Below, piece by piece: positions 54,212 to 64,000 of a stretch of 64,000 nt of DNA (the first letter of the stretch is position 1; the number at the start of each line of letters is the position of its first letter). The notes under the pieces were generated by a model, which had not been told where the DNA came from, did not search any database, and saw nothing but the letters and a program-made list of their open reading frames with translations. Source of the stretch: a bacterium (GTDB lineage: Bacteria; Patescibacteriota; Gracilibacteria; BD1-5; UBA6164); contig JAGXIW010000003.1 in NCBI GenBank assembly GCA_024635475.1, positions 434,001 to 498,000 on the forward strand, given 5' to 3'. The position numbers and the translations under genes are program-made.

Positions 54212-54781
54212 TTAGACATTTATAAACCATATAACTATACTAATTATAACAAGTATAAGTATAAAAACTATAAGTATATTATTTGTTCATTTTTCATATC
54301 TTAATTCTTTTAATAATTTATATTTATCGTGTTTTAAATCAGTTACTTCTTTTGATAAAAAATCTTTTGATTCTTCAAGTAGAAATTGAGATTTTTTAAA
54401 TTCTATAAGTGAAATAGAGTTTTTTGCTATTTCCTCAGCCCTTCATAACCTTATTGATAAATCTTGAATTACAGAATCCTTTTTATTTATCTCATTTTTT
54501 AAATCCCCATAAATATTATCTAAAACACTTAATGATTTTTCTTGTATTTCAATATTTTCTATAAAATCAGTTTCTGTATTTTTCTTATCTTTTTTTGTAG
54601 GTAGGATAATTTCTTGATTATTTTCTCAAGAATTTTTTAATTTATTTATATCCTCTTCATTTACATAAACAGTTTTTCAATCTTTTTTGATTCTTATTTT
54701 CCCAGATTTAACATATCTATCTATACTTCTTGTAGAGATATTTAATAATTCAGATGCTTCTTTCCTTGTTAATTTATACAT
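54212..54781 (-). CDS. HTH (excisionase/MerR-like) protein with C-terminal membrane anchor
   Basis: 189 aa. The N-terminal winged HTH is YKLTRKEASELLNISTRSIDRYVKSGKIRIKKDGKTVYVNEEDI, the pattern of the excisionase/HTH_17 family. A coiled coil of about 90 residues follows, and a C-terminal membrane helix (NILIVFILILVIISIVIWFI). A DNA-binding domain tethered to the membrane could link DNA or a regulator to the envelope. Function unknown. Confidence 0.78.
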
Positions 54782-54825
54782 TTTAAGTAATTATGTTATA
54801 AATTTATAAAAAAATAATATAAAAA

Positions 54826-55752
54826 TTATTTATTAAAGTAATCAGTTAATTGAGGGATTATTTGTTTTTTTCTAGATAATCTATTTTTTAAATTAGCTAA
54901 ATTATTTTCTACTTTTGTATCAAAAACTTCTTCAACAACTTTACTATCAACTCAGTCAAGTACTATTGTAGTATTATTTTCTCAGAAAATATCAACAATA
55001 CTAAGCATAATAAATTCTAAAGAAGATTTATTCTTTAAATCTTCAAGTCATTTTAATATTTCATCTTTTTTTGACAAAGCATAACTAGGATTTACAGTTT
55101 CTAGACTTCAAACACCCAATTTTTTTCAAGCAACTTCAAATTCTTTATAATCATATTTTATAAGATCTTCAATACTTATTTCTCATAAATCAGATTTAGC
55201 TTCAAATAAAGGATTCATAAATTCTTTAAAATCATTTATTCAAGTTATTTCTTTTAATTCTTCTGCTATTATAATATCTTCTTTTGTAGTTGTTGCTGAT
55301 CTAAAAACTAGACTATCAGATAGTATTGCCGATAACATCAAGGTTCAGATTTTTTTTGTTATAGGTAGGGAATTCTCTATATACATTTTGTATAATACAC
55401 TAGCTGTAGAACAAAGTTTTTCAGCCCTAATAAATAATGGGTAATTTGTATTTACTGAAAATTTATGATGATCTATTATATATTCAAGATCAAGTTCATC
55501 TATATTATCAATTGTTTGTACTTTTTCATTGTGATCTATAATTCCTACTCTTGTTCAAGGAGGTAGTGTAGTTATAGTTTCAGGAACATCTATATTTAAC
55601 ATATTTAATAAATAAGCTGTTTCATTATTTAGACTTCATAGTTTGTATACTTTCGGATTGTATCACTTATTACTTAAATAATCAGCAAAAATCAAAGAAG
55701 AACAGATACAATCTGTATCAGGAAATTTATGTCAAAAAATTGCTATGTCCAT
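54826..55752 (-). CDS. ppaC: Manganese-dependent inorganic pyrophosphatase
   Basis: 308 aa. DHH-family pyrophosphatase: IAIFGHKFPDTDCICSSLIFADYL, GIIDHNE, YIIDHHKF (DHH motif), LSAILSDSLVF, and the C-terminal DHHA2 SRKKQIIPQL. Hydrolyses pyrophosphate from biosynthesis. Lies just upstream of the HTH gene on the same strand and downstream of obgE. Confidence 0.92.
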
Positions 55753-55793
55753 CATAGTTTTTAGAGATTAAAATAATAAAAATCAATAAATTT

Positions 55794-57167
55794 CTACAGA
55801 TTATATTTCAATTTATCCAAATTCAAAGTTTTATTTGCAATAATTACTTTTGGGCTTACTTCTTCATCATCTGATCATTCAAAAAAGAAATCATTACTAA
55901 AAACTTCAGCTGTAGTAAGTTTTTTCAATTCTTTTTCTATTTTTTTAATTACTCAAATTTTATCAAGTACATCATAGACTCTCATAACTGCTTCAGGATT
56001 TAAGAAATCAGTCATTCTAACTATTTGTTCAATTCTTTTTCAAGTTACTTTATAAGTTTGATCTGAAATATAAGATAATTTAAATTTACTTGAATCTTCT
56101 TGATCTTTTAAATCATAAAGAGTTATTACTTTAGAATCTATAGGTTCTGAATCAGTACTTAGATCAAGAGATTCTCAATCTTTACAATAATTATCAATTA
56201 AATAATCTTTTAATTCTTCTAATCAATAAGAAGTAGCAGAACTAATCACAAAAATCTTCTTTTTTTTATACTTTTTTTTGAATTCGCTATGCATATAATC
56301 AAGCATTTCTTTGTCTAGTAAGTCAGCTTTTGTAAGTACTATTATTTCTTCTTTTTCGGCTAGTTCTTTAGAAAAGTATTCAAGTTCTTTTCTTATATCT
56401 TCATAATCTGTAAAAGCTTGATCAAGTCTATATAAATCAACTAAATGCAACAAAACTCAAGTTCTTTCTATATGTTTTAAAAATTCTATTCATAATCATT
56501 TTCCTTCTGAAGCTCAGGGAATAAGTCCAGGAACATCCTCCAATACTAAAGATTTTCACTTATATTCCATAACTCATAGGTTTGGAATCAAAGTAGTAAA
56601 AGGGTAATCTCATACTTTAGCTTTTACATCAGTAAGAGTATTGATTAAACTTGATTTTCATGCACTTGGAACTCATATGATTCATATATCAGCAACAAGT
56701 TTTAATTCTAGATTTAAATCTAGTTCTTCTCATATATCTCAAAGTTCAGCAAAAGCAGGAGCTTGTCTAGTAGAAGATACAAAATGAGAATTTCAAAATC
56801 ATCATCTTCAACCAGAAACTATAAGTAATTTTTGATTTTTTTCTGTTAAATCATAAATGATTTTTCATGAATTTAAATCTTTAATTATTGTTCAAACTGG
56901 GACATCTAAAATTAAATCTTCTCAAGATAATCAGTGCATATTTTGAGTTCATCATTTTTGTCATTCAGGAGCATTAAAGATTTTTTTATGTCTAAAAGAT
57001 GATAGAGTATTTAAATTATCATTTGTTTGTAAATAGATATTACCTCAATTTCAACCATCTCATCACCGAGGTCATCCCTTTGGTATACACTTTTCTCTTC
57101 TCCAAGAAACAATTCAGTTTCATCATTTTCAAGCGATTACTTTGATTTTTACTTCATCTATGAACAT
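55794..57167 (-). CDS. obgE: GTPase Obg/CgtA
   Basis: 457 aa. The glycine-rich Obg fold at the N-terminus ([34 protein letters not shown]) is dense in UGA codons. The G domain follows, with P-loop GVPSAGKSSLIN, VGDYPFTTLIPNLG (switch I), DVPGLIPGASEGKGLG and TKAD (NKxD variant). A C-terminal OCT-like domain ends the protein. Involved in ribosome assembly. In this gene almost every structural glycine of the Obg fold depends on UGA decoding. Confidence 0.95.
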
Positions 57168-57303
57168 AGTAATTAATGATTAATAATTAGTAATGAATGA
57201 TCTTTAAAATTTTAACTAAATATGCTAATTTTCAAAATATAAAAATAAAAAAGTCCAGTTTGCACTGTCCTTAATTGTTAATTATTCATTGTACATTGTT
57301 TTA

Positions 57304-57380
57304 TGGTGTCAGTAGGTGGAGTTGAACCGCCGACCTCAGGGATATGAATCCTGTGCTCTAACCAACTGAGCTATACTGAC
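57304..57380 (-). tRNA. tRNA-Met (anticodon CAU), elongator
   Basis: 77 nt with encoded CCA; GTCAGTA acceptor, anticodon stem CAGGA/CCCTG with one A-C mismatch next to loop TTCATAT, T arm GGCGGTTCAACTCCACC. CAU could also be the lysidine-modified Ile tRNA; the elongator Met reading is preferred but not certain. Confidence 0.8.
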
Positions 57381-57403
57381 AAATTATCAGTTTTTGTATT
57401 TTT

Positions 57404-57478
57404 TGGTTGCGGAGGTTCGAATCGAACGAACGACCTCAAGGTTATGAGCCTTGCGAGATACCACTTCTCTACTCCGCG
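57404..57478 (-). tRNA. Initiator tRNA-fMet (CAU)
   Basis: 75 nt with encoded CCA. CGCGGAG/CTCCGCA with the C1-A72 mismatch typical of initiator tRNA, D arm AGAGAAGTGGTATCTC, anticodon loop CTCATAA. Confidence 0.88.
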
Positions 57479-57486
57479 ATATACAG

Positions 57487-57540
57487 GATAAAAGCTAAAA
57501 GGTTAAAGTAATAATAGCTTTAGTCTTTTAGCTTTTATCT
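57487..57540 (-). terminator. Hairpin between tRNA genes
   Basis: GATAAAAGCTAAAAG ... CTTTTAGCTTTTATC, a 15-bp stem between tRNA-Glu and tRNA-fMet; may terminate or be processed. Confidence 0.5.
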
Positions 57541-57551
57541 TTATGTTTTTT

Positions 57552-57626
57552 TGGTACAGCTACGGAGAATCGAACTCCGGTTTACGGGATGAAAACCCGA
57601 TGTCCTAACCACTAGACGATAGCTGC
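57552..57626 (-). tRNA. tRNA-Glu (anticodon UUC)
   Basis: 75 nt with encoded CCA; acceptor GCAGCTA/TAGCTGT, anticodon stem TCGGG/CCCGT around loop TTTTCAT giving UUC. Confidence 0.92.
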
Positions 57627-57847
57627 ATACATTTTTACAACAATTATTGTAAACCCTATTATATAGAAATATAAAATTAGTCAAAAAAAAATACAAAAAA
57701 AATATAATTTAGTAATCTTTATTTTTTAAAATAAAAGATAAATTTGAAAATGGTGAAAATTTATCTAAACTATGTATTAGATTTTATATGAAAAGATTAA
57801 GTATTATTGAAGTAATTTTAAAATATTTATTTTTTAATTTTATAAAT

Positions 57848-58405
57848 ATGGATAAAGAAAAAAAAGGTACTATAGATTCTTTTTTAGGAGCTTGAGAGAA
57901 AATGTCTGATAACTTTGTTTCAATGTTTTACAATGAATCTTTGGTAAATAAAATAGAATCTCTGGATTTTATGAAAAAATTGATAAATAGTTCTTTTATT
58001 TCATCATTACAAGATTTTTGAAAATGATGGTTTAAACAAGTTTTCATATTTCTTTGATATCTAGCAATAATTTTTGGATTAATAAGTATCGTTTTAGATA
58101 TTTTAGATTTATTGGATTCTTATAGATATTTTAGATGAATTACATCAATTATATCATCAATAGCTATTTCATTTTTGACTGTAATAATCTGATTTTGAAT
58201 GATTAAATTTAAAAAATGGTTTCCTTTTATGGCTTTAATCTTATATATATGACAAATCATTGTTTATCTAGTATTTAATCCTTATGGATGATATATGCAT
58301 TATTGAAGAGGTTCATCAGTATGATATGTTATATTTTCACTTTTATTTTTCGTAATTTGATATGCATTGATTTTAAAAAATAAAAAATTATTTAATCCTA
58401 GCTAG
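57848..58405 (+). CDS. Four-helix membrane protein
   Basis: 185 aa from ATG 57848. A 20-residue upstream in-frame extension from 57788 is possible but looks like AT-rich leader. A soluble N-terminal helix region is followed by four hydrophobic segments from about residue 60. Gly and aromatic residues line the segments, several Gly being UGA. No family recognised; resembles small DUF4870- or YIP-like membrane proteins only in topology. Confidence 0.6.
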
Positions 58406-58425
58406 ATGTTATTTAAAAATAAAAT

Positions 58426-58452
58426 TTGAAAATTTTTTTAAAAAGATATAAT
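58426..58452 (+). promoter_or_regulatory. Promoter of the T-box transcript
   Basis: TTGAAA, 15-bp spacer, TATAAT, about 20 bp upstream of the structured leader. Confidence 0.6.
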
Positions 58453-58469
58453 AAATTTATAAAAAGCAT

Positions 58470-58672
58470 TATTAGTCTGCAATCAACAGACGAGGCTGGA
58501 AGAAGAAAATGAATTTTTCATGATTAGAACTTCCCGGGGTAATAATCCTCGTTAATAAAATAATAATTAAGAAATAGCTTTAGGTGGTAACTCCCTTCTT
58601 CAACAAGGTCACGAAGGGCCAAAAGCACATAATATGAGAATTGTTCTTATTTTTATGTGCTTTTTTATTTTT
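58470..58672 (+). promoter_or_regulatory. T-box-like riboswitch (t-RNA sensing leader)
   Basis: A stem I-like element ACGAGG...CCTCGT (58490-58552) contains helix GGAAG/CTTCC and a 3' internal loop GTAATAAT. The antiterminator has helix GCTTTAGG/CCAAAAGC, a bulge TGGTAAC with the tRNA acceptor-complementary TGGT, and helix CCCTTC/GAAGGG. The terminator AAAAGCACATAA/TTATGTGCTTTT shares AAAAGC with the antiterminator. TGGT matches a tRNA with A73 (Ile fits, Asn does not). The specifier codon is ambiguous by eye (AUA, AUC or AAU). Confidence 0.72.
58621..58672 (+). terminator. Rho-independent terminator of the T-box leader
   Basis: AAAAGCACATAA/TTATGTGCTTTT with a 20-nt loop and a long T-run, 15 bp before the next start codon. 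Confidence 0.85.
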
Positions 58673-58686
58673 TTAATAATAATTTT

Positions 58687-58902
58687 ATGAAAACACAATA
58701 TTTGGAGAAGCTAAAAAAAGTACTTGTTGATGATGATTTTTTGGGACTTGATGATGTACTGGAGCTTTCAGTAACTTGAATGCTTACTGAAGATGAAGTT
58801 AATGAAATTGATGAGATACTTAATGAAGCGACTTTGTATGCAGAGTTTAAGGAGGGGGAATACAAAGAAAAAGCTTTGGAGTTGATTGATTTAGTGGTAT
58901 AA
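58687..58902 (+). CDS. Small acidic protein behind the T-box
   Basis: 71 aa, strongly acidic (VDDDFLGLDDVLE, LTEDEVNEIDEILNE), helical, one UGA glycine. Only the distance from the T-box suggests its regulation. No family recognised. Confidence 0.6.
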
Positions 58903-59173
58903 GTATTTTTCCTCCCCTTATTAGGGGGAGGTTAGGTGAGGGCTTTCTTTTTGTTGCTGTATTGTCATTGCGAGTTTTTTACGAAGCAATCCAGAAATCT
59001 TTTTAGAAACACAATTTAGTTTTACTTTTTACACAAAAAGTAAGCAAAAGTGCTTAAGGCGGTAAATCTTCGCTGATGAATCTATTAAGTTCTGTGTGTC
59101 GTTTTACGGCGAAGTTGCCCCTTAATAATCCCGTTGACACACATCGTGAAATTTTAGAAATAATTTAGAAAAT
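58903..59173. repeat. Non-coding stretch with REP-like repeats
   Basis: Contains the palindrome CCTCCCCTTATTAGGGGGAGG (about 58910-58932). Also a GTCATTGCGAG...GAAGCAATCC repeat of the kind spread in many bacterial genomes, and a sequence like the left end of the MITE at 6751 (TTTACTTTTTACACAAAAAG near 59030). No gene; G+C clearly above the surroundings. Confidence 0.6.
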
Positions 59174-59680
59174 ATGAATAATAATAACATAACATTTGTA
59201 GCTTGTTGATGAACAATAGATAAGGATTACAGTATATTAAAAGGAAGTTATGATTTTATAATATGAAAACCAAGAATAGCTAATATATTAGAGAATATAA
59301 GATTAAATTATTGATTTGAAGTAATAGAATTAATAAAAAAAGATTCTTTAGATATGAAAGATGATGATAGAAATTTAATTTTAGAGACTGTAAAAAAAGT
59401 AAAAAATGATAAAATTATTATAACACATTGAACTGACACTATGATTGATACTTGAGAGAAATTAAAGCAAATAAGAGATAAAAAAATAATTCTTGTTTGA
59501 AGTAGTAAACCTCAAATTTTTAAAGATTCCGATGCAGATTTTAATATTTGATTTGCTCTGGGAGTTATAAATATAATAGATAAAAATTGAATATATATTG
59601 TTATGAATTGAGAATTATTTGAAATATGAAGTGTAGAGAAAACTCAAGAAGGGGTTTTTAGAAAACTAAACAATAACTAA
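59174..59680 (+). CDS. Asparaginase-like protein, N-terminal domain only
   Basis: 168 aa. ITFVACGGTIDKDYS and IIITHGTDTMIDTGEKL carry the two catalytic threonine motifs of L-asparaginases, followed by IILVGSSKPQIFKDSDADFNIGFALGVINI. The C-terminal domain (another 150 aa) of usual asparaginases is absent and the ORF has a normal stop. It may be a single-domain member of the family. Located between the T-box gene and ileS. Confidence 0.8.
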
Positions 59681-59720
59681 CTTAACATTTAAAATTTAAT
59701 ACTTAACATTTAATTACCCC

Positions 59721-62700
59721 ATGTTCCCAAAAGTAAACCAAAAACAATCGTTTCCGAAATTGGAAGAAGAAATCCTTAATTATTGGAGAGAGAATGATAC
59801 TTTTAAGAAGTCTATTGAGACTAGAAAAGATAGTGAGGAATTCAATTTTTATGATGGTCCTCCGTTTGCTACTGGGACTCCGCATTATGGTCATATATTG
59901 GCTGGTACGATTAAGGATGTAATTCCTAGATACCAAACTATGCTTGGAAAAAGAGTTGATAGAGTATTTGGGTGGGATTGTCATGGATTACCGATTGAGA
60001 ATATAGTTGAAAAAAAGATGTGAATAAGTTGAAAAGATGATATAGAAAATAAAATCTGAGTTTATGATTTCAATGAGAGTTGTAGGGCAAATGTATTTGG
60101 TTATGTAGATGAATGGAAAAAAACAGTTGAGAGAATGTGAAGATGGGTTGATATGGAAAATGATTATAAGACTATGGATACAAATTTTATGGAATCTGTT
60201 TGGCGGGTATTTAAAAGTATTTATGATAAATGATTAGTGTATGAAGGACATAGAGTTGTGCCTTATTGTCCTCGTTGTACAACTCCACTTTCAAATTTTG
60301 AGGTAAATCAAGGATACAAAGACAAACAAAGTAAGACTGTAACTATTAAATTTAAGGTAAAAAATTGAAAACAAGAAGTTTGTTATAAAGATTTAACTTG
60401 AATTGTTGTAAAAAATTTAAAAGGAGAAATATTATTATGAAAAAAGAAATCAAATTGACTTCTTAGTTTTCCTGGTTGAAAAACTGAAAATTGTGAAACT
60501 CCATTAAATTGTATAAAAAGAGAATTATTAGAAGAAACTTGATTAGAATTAAAAAATGAGCAATTATTTTCTTGTAATACAAGTCTTAGTAATTGAGAAA
60601 ATTGGAAGGAATGTGTTTATGAAATGGTTTTAGAAGATGAATCTTTAGTAAAAAATCCAGAAAAAGATAAATTTGAACATTGGAAATTTTATGATGTAAA
60701 CGATGAAGTTTTAACTGAAAATAATTTTGAGGTTCATTCTTATAATGTATTTAAACAGTTGAAATGACAAAAGATAACTCAAAAATATCATACAATATGA
60801 AACAAATATATCTTAGCTTGGACAACAACTCCTTGGACACTTTATGCAAATCTAGGTCTTGCAGTTTGAAAAGATATAGAATATGTAGAATTACTTGATA
60901 AAACAAACTGAGATACTTATATTTTGGCTAAAGAAAAGGTAAAAGATTATTATAAAAATGAGGAAGATTATTCTATAGTAAGGGAATATAAATGAGCATG
61001 TTTAGTTTGAATGAAATACGAACCTATTTTTCCTGATTTTGATATTCAACTTAATGAGATGAATTCAGATTTATGAACTAGTATAAAACTATGAAAAAAT
61101 TCATGGTCAGTAGTTTTAGGACATCATGTAACTACTGATACTTGAACAGGTATAGTTCATATAGCTCCTGCTTATGGAGAGGATGATTTCATCATCTGAG
61201 AAAAGGAGGATTTATGATTTGTTGCACATATAGATAATAGTTGAAAAACTTATAATTTGCTTGAAAATAATGGTAAATTTGTATTTGATTTCAATGATAT
61301 GGTGGTTCAAGAATTGAAAGATAAAAAATTATCAATAAATATCTGAACAATAGTACATTCTTATCCTCATTGTTGGAGATGTGATACTCCACTTATTTAT
61401 AGAGCAATTTCAGCTTGGTATGTAGCAGTTGAAAAGATAAGAGACAAGATGGTCGCAAATAATGAAAAGACAAATTGGACACCAGATGCTATAAAGCATG
61501 GAAGATTTGGAAAATGGCTTGAACAAGCTCGTGATTGGAATATTTCAAGAAATAGATATTGGGGATCAGCGATACCTGTTTGGCAATCAGAAGATAAAAA
61601 GGAAGAGGTTTGTATATGAAGTATACAAGAACTTTATGATGCAAATAAAGAATATGGACAGATTACAAAAATCATATTTGTAAGACACTGAAGGACTGAT
61701 TATAATGAAAAATGATTGATGGATTATCAAGACAAAGCAAGATTAAATGATTTTTGAAAAAAACAAGCAGAAGCGATAAAAGAAAGATTTAAAGATATAA
61801 AAATAGACAAGATATATAGTTCTCCATTAACAAGATGTGTAGATACAGTGACTCCATTAGCTAATTCAAACTGAATAAAAATAGAAATAGAACAAGATTT
61901 GAGAGAGCTAGATAGTTGAATTTATCAAGATAAAACTCTTGATTTTGATTGGGAAACTGATTTAAATTTTGATGATGAAAAAATATGATCTGGAGAATCT
62001 ATCAGAGATTTATATGATAGAGTGTCATCTTCTTTTGAAAAAATTATAAAAGAAAATAAATGAAAAACTATTGTTGTTTGTTCTCATGGGGAACCTCTAG
62101 TTCTCTTAAAAAAAATTATCAAGGATTATGACTATAAAAAAGATAAACCTAAATTTATCATACAAAACAATATAAATACTAATTTTTTGGAAACTTATGT
62201 TTACTCAGAAAGTCTACAAGAAATTGATTTACACAAGCATTTTGTTGATGATATTTTAGTGAGAAGTAATAGTAATAATTTAAATGTTAAAAAAGTATTG
62301 GGGATTCATTGAAAGTCATCAGATATAAAAAAAGAAACTTGGATAGAAAAACAAAAAGTTTTTGAAAAAATTTGAATGGATTTAGAATTATTTCAGTTCG
62401 ATAGATCAGTAGATCCAACTTATGAATCATGGGAAAAAACTTTTAAAACTATAAGTTTTGATAAATATGATGTTGTTTATACTGATTCTTTATGATGATT
62501 AATGACTGTAAAATATTTATCTAAAAATAATATCAGAGTAAAAAGACTTGTTATGACAGTCCCTTGAAAATCATTTAAAACAGAGAAATGAGAATATCTA
62601 AATGTTAATAATATTTGGGATAGCTTAACAGAAAATTCATATAAAAATTTAGCAGATGAAATAATTGTTATACATGCAAAAGATGATGAGACTGTTCCTT

Positions 62701-64000
62701 TTAGGAATTGAAAAGAGTTTGCAGAAAAACTTAATGCTAAATTTATAGAGCTTGAAACTTGATGACATAGATTAGAAAATAATTACCAATTATTAGCAAA
62801 TTTAACAAAGTATTGAAATAGTATCTCTAAAAAAGTTCTAGGGATTCATGGATTTAAAAGACATCCTGAAACTTTGATTGATTTTTTAAGTCAAACTAAA
62901 CTAAATCTAGAAAAAGAGTGATTTATAGTTGATACTCCTGTATTTGAAGAATGATGAGATATAAATTATAAAAATTGGGAGAAAAAATTGGATGATTTGG
63001 ATTTAAATAATTATGATACAGTATTTACTCATTCTATGTGATGAAGAGTGGTTTTAGAGTACATATTGGAAAAGAAAATAAAACTAGATAGATTAGTACT
63101 TGTTTCTTCTACAAAATATTGAAGTGGTACAAAAGAAGTATCAGACTTTTTTTCAAAAATGAAACATGATGATTTAAGTGAGATAAACAAATATGTAAAA
63201 GAAATAATCCTTTTAACTTCAAAGGATGATAAAACTACTCGTGTAGAATGAGCGAGAAGTTTGGCAAAAGAAATCAATTGAAATTTAATTGAAGTTAATT
63301 GATTTGGACATTTTAATGTAACTGAAAATAAGATAATAGAATGATTAATCAAGTTTTGAACTCCACTAAAAAGAATTCCAGAAGTTCTTGACTGTTGGTT
63401 TGAGTCAGGAAGTATGCCTTATGCTAGTAAACATTATCCTTTTGCTTTTGAAAAGGGTGATGGCTTCAAATTTCCAGCTGATTTTATCGCTGAATGACTT
63501 GATCAGACTAGAGGATGGTTTTATACTCTTATAATACTTTCAACAGCATTATTTGATTCTCCAGCTACTATGAACACCATAGTTAATGGTACAGTTTTAG
63601 CTGAAGATGGTCATAAAATGTCTAAATCTAAACAAAATTATCCAGATCCAAAACTAATTTTTGACAAATATTGAGCTGATGCTATGAGGTTTTATCTTAT
63701 GAATTCTCCTGTTGTAGAAGCCCAAGATCTTAGATTTGCTGAAGTAGGAGTTGAAGAAGTTGTTAAAAAAGTTATATTGCCACTTTGGAATACTTATAGT
63801 TTTTTCACAACTTATGCAAATATAGATAAATTTAAATCAAGTAAATCTCATATATATTATTGTAGACATGGTGAAACAGATCTCAATGTAAAAAAAGTAA
63901 TGAATGGTTGAGATGTAGATTCTTTATTGACAGAAAAATGAAAAAAACAAGCTATATTGGTTTGAAAAAACTTCAAATTATCTGGTGAAAAGATAGATGT
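59721..64000 (+). CDS. ileS: Isoleucyl-tRNA synthetase with inserted Nudix, histidine-phosphatase and alpha/beta-hydrolase domains (partial, runs off the window)
   Basis: At least 1426 aa, against about 1000-1050 for a complete bacterial or archaeal-type IleRS. IleRS parts: HIGH motif PHYGH (54-58), editing domain ([24 protein letters not shown]), [13 protein letters not shown] (about 610-625), [14 protein letters not shown] (about 1219), KMSKS (1299-1303), [14 protein letters not shown]. Inserted: Nudix box [23 protein letters not shown] (252-274); histidine phosphatase with RHG at 655 and SHGEP at 788; hydrolase 1 (LGIHGK at 860, Ser923 in TDSLGG); hydrolase 2 (LGIHGF at 1040, Ser1105 in THSMGG); a second phosphatase RHGETD at 1382. 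All are in one frame with no stop. The host enzyme's own motifs remain intact. Confidence 0.95.

Noticed and set aside
58470-58672. tmRNA, RNase P RNA or 6S RNA
   Set aside because: None of the conserved cores (tRNA-like ends, GAGGAAAGUC, open bubble) is present; the T-box bulge and overlapping terminator explain the structure better.

Overview
The window comes from an AT-rich (roughly one quarter G+C) bacterium that reads UGA as glycine (genetic code 25). Real genes are open only if TGA is sense, and TGA falls at invariant glycines: the Walker A loops of the ABC proteins, the GGQ motif of release factor 1, the HIT and Obg glycines. Stops are TAA and TAG only. This code is known from Gracilibacteria (BD1-5) and Absconditabacteria (SR1), so the host is very probably one of these candidate phyla radiation lineages. 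The supplied ORF track was made with TGA as a stop, so it breaks most genes; the coordinates here were re-derived with TGA as Gly.

Layout. 1-3.4 kb: signal peptidase, YraN-type nuclease, ABC-F ATPase, an unknown gene. 3.5-9.6 kb: SUF iron-sulfur genes sufC, sufB, sufD, sufS on the plus strand. They are separated by three minus-strand cassettes, each with its own promoter (16-bp spacer), related structured leader, Shine-Dalgarno, short ORF free of UGA, and Rho-independent terminator. 9.6-11.1 kb: rplJ-rplL with an L10 leader. 11.2-14.8 kb: a nitronate-monooxygenase-like protein with an internal repeat insert and a secreted cadherin-like protein. 14.9-21.4 kb: dnaG, nrdR, NrdR boxes, anaerobic ribonucleotide reductase with its glycyl-radical tail on a separate ORF, nrdG, a radical SAM protein. 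22.4-24 kb: prfA, HIT protein.

24.0-31.7 kb: an aromatic amino acid operon (kinase-like gene, aroA, phnA-like, aroC, unknown, chorismate mutase, pheA, tyrA, aminotransferase) behind a classical Phe/Tyr leader-peptide attenuator. 32.4-38.6 kb: tmk, then pilB, a SpoIIE/PP2C-type phosphatase, pilC. 38.7-40.6 kb: atpB, a duplicated four-helix atpE, atpF. 40.7-46.9 kb: SIS protein, glycosyltransferase, Y-family polymerase, two lipoproteins (sugar dehydrogenase-like and cupredoxin), TspO-like protein. 47-51 kb: tRNA-Glu, rplK, ssb, and an ORF joining a glycosyltransferase to a type IV prepilin-like protein. 51-57 kb: rsmH with an FtsL-like partner, a repeat protein, tRNA-Arg, HTH membrane protein, pyrophosphatase, obgE. 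57.3-57.6 kb: three tRNAs.

58.4 kb to the end: a T-box-like leader, a small acidic ORF, a half-size asparaginase, and ileS. The IleRS ORF runs off the window and carries inserted Nudix, histidine-phosphatase, two alpha/beta-hydrolase and a second histidine-phosphatase domain. This mosaic synthetase, the three minus-strand cassettes, the phe attenuator, the T-box and the split NrdD are the most interesting features.
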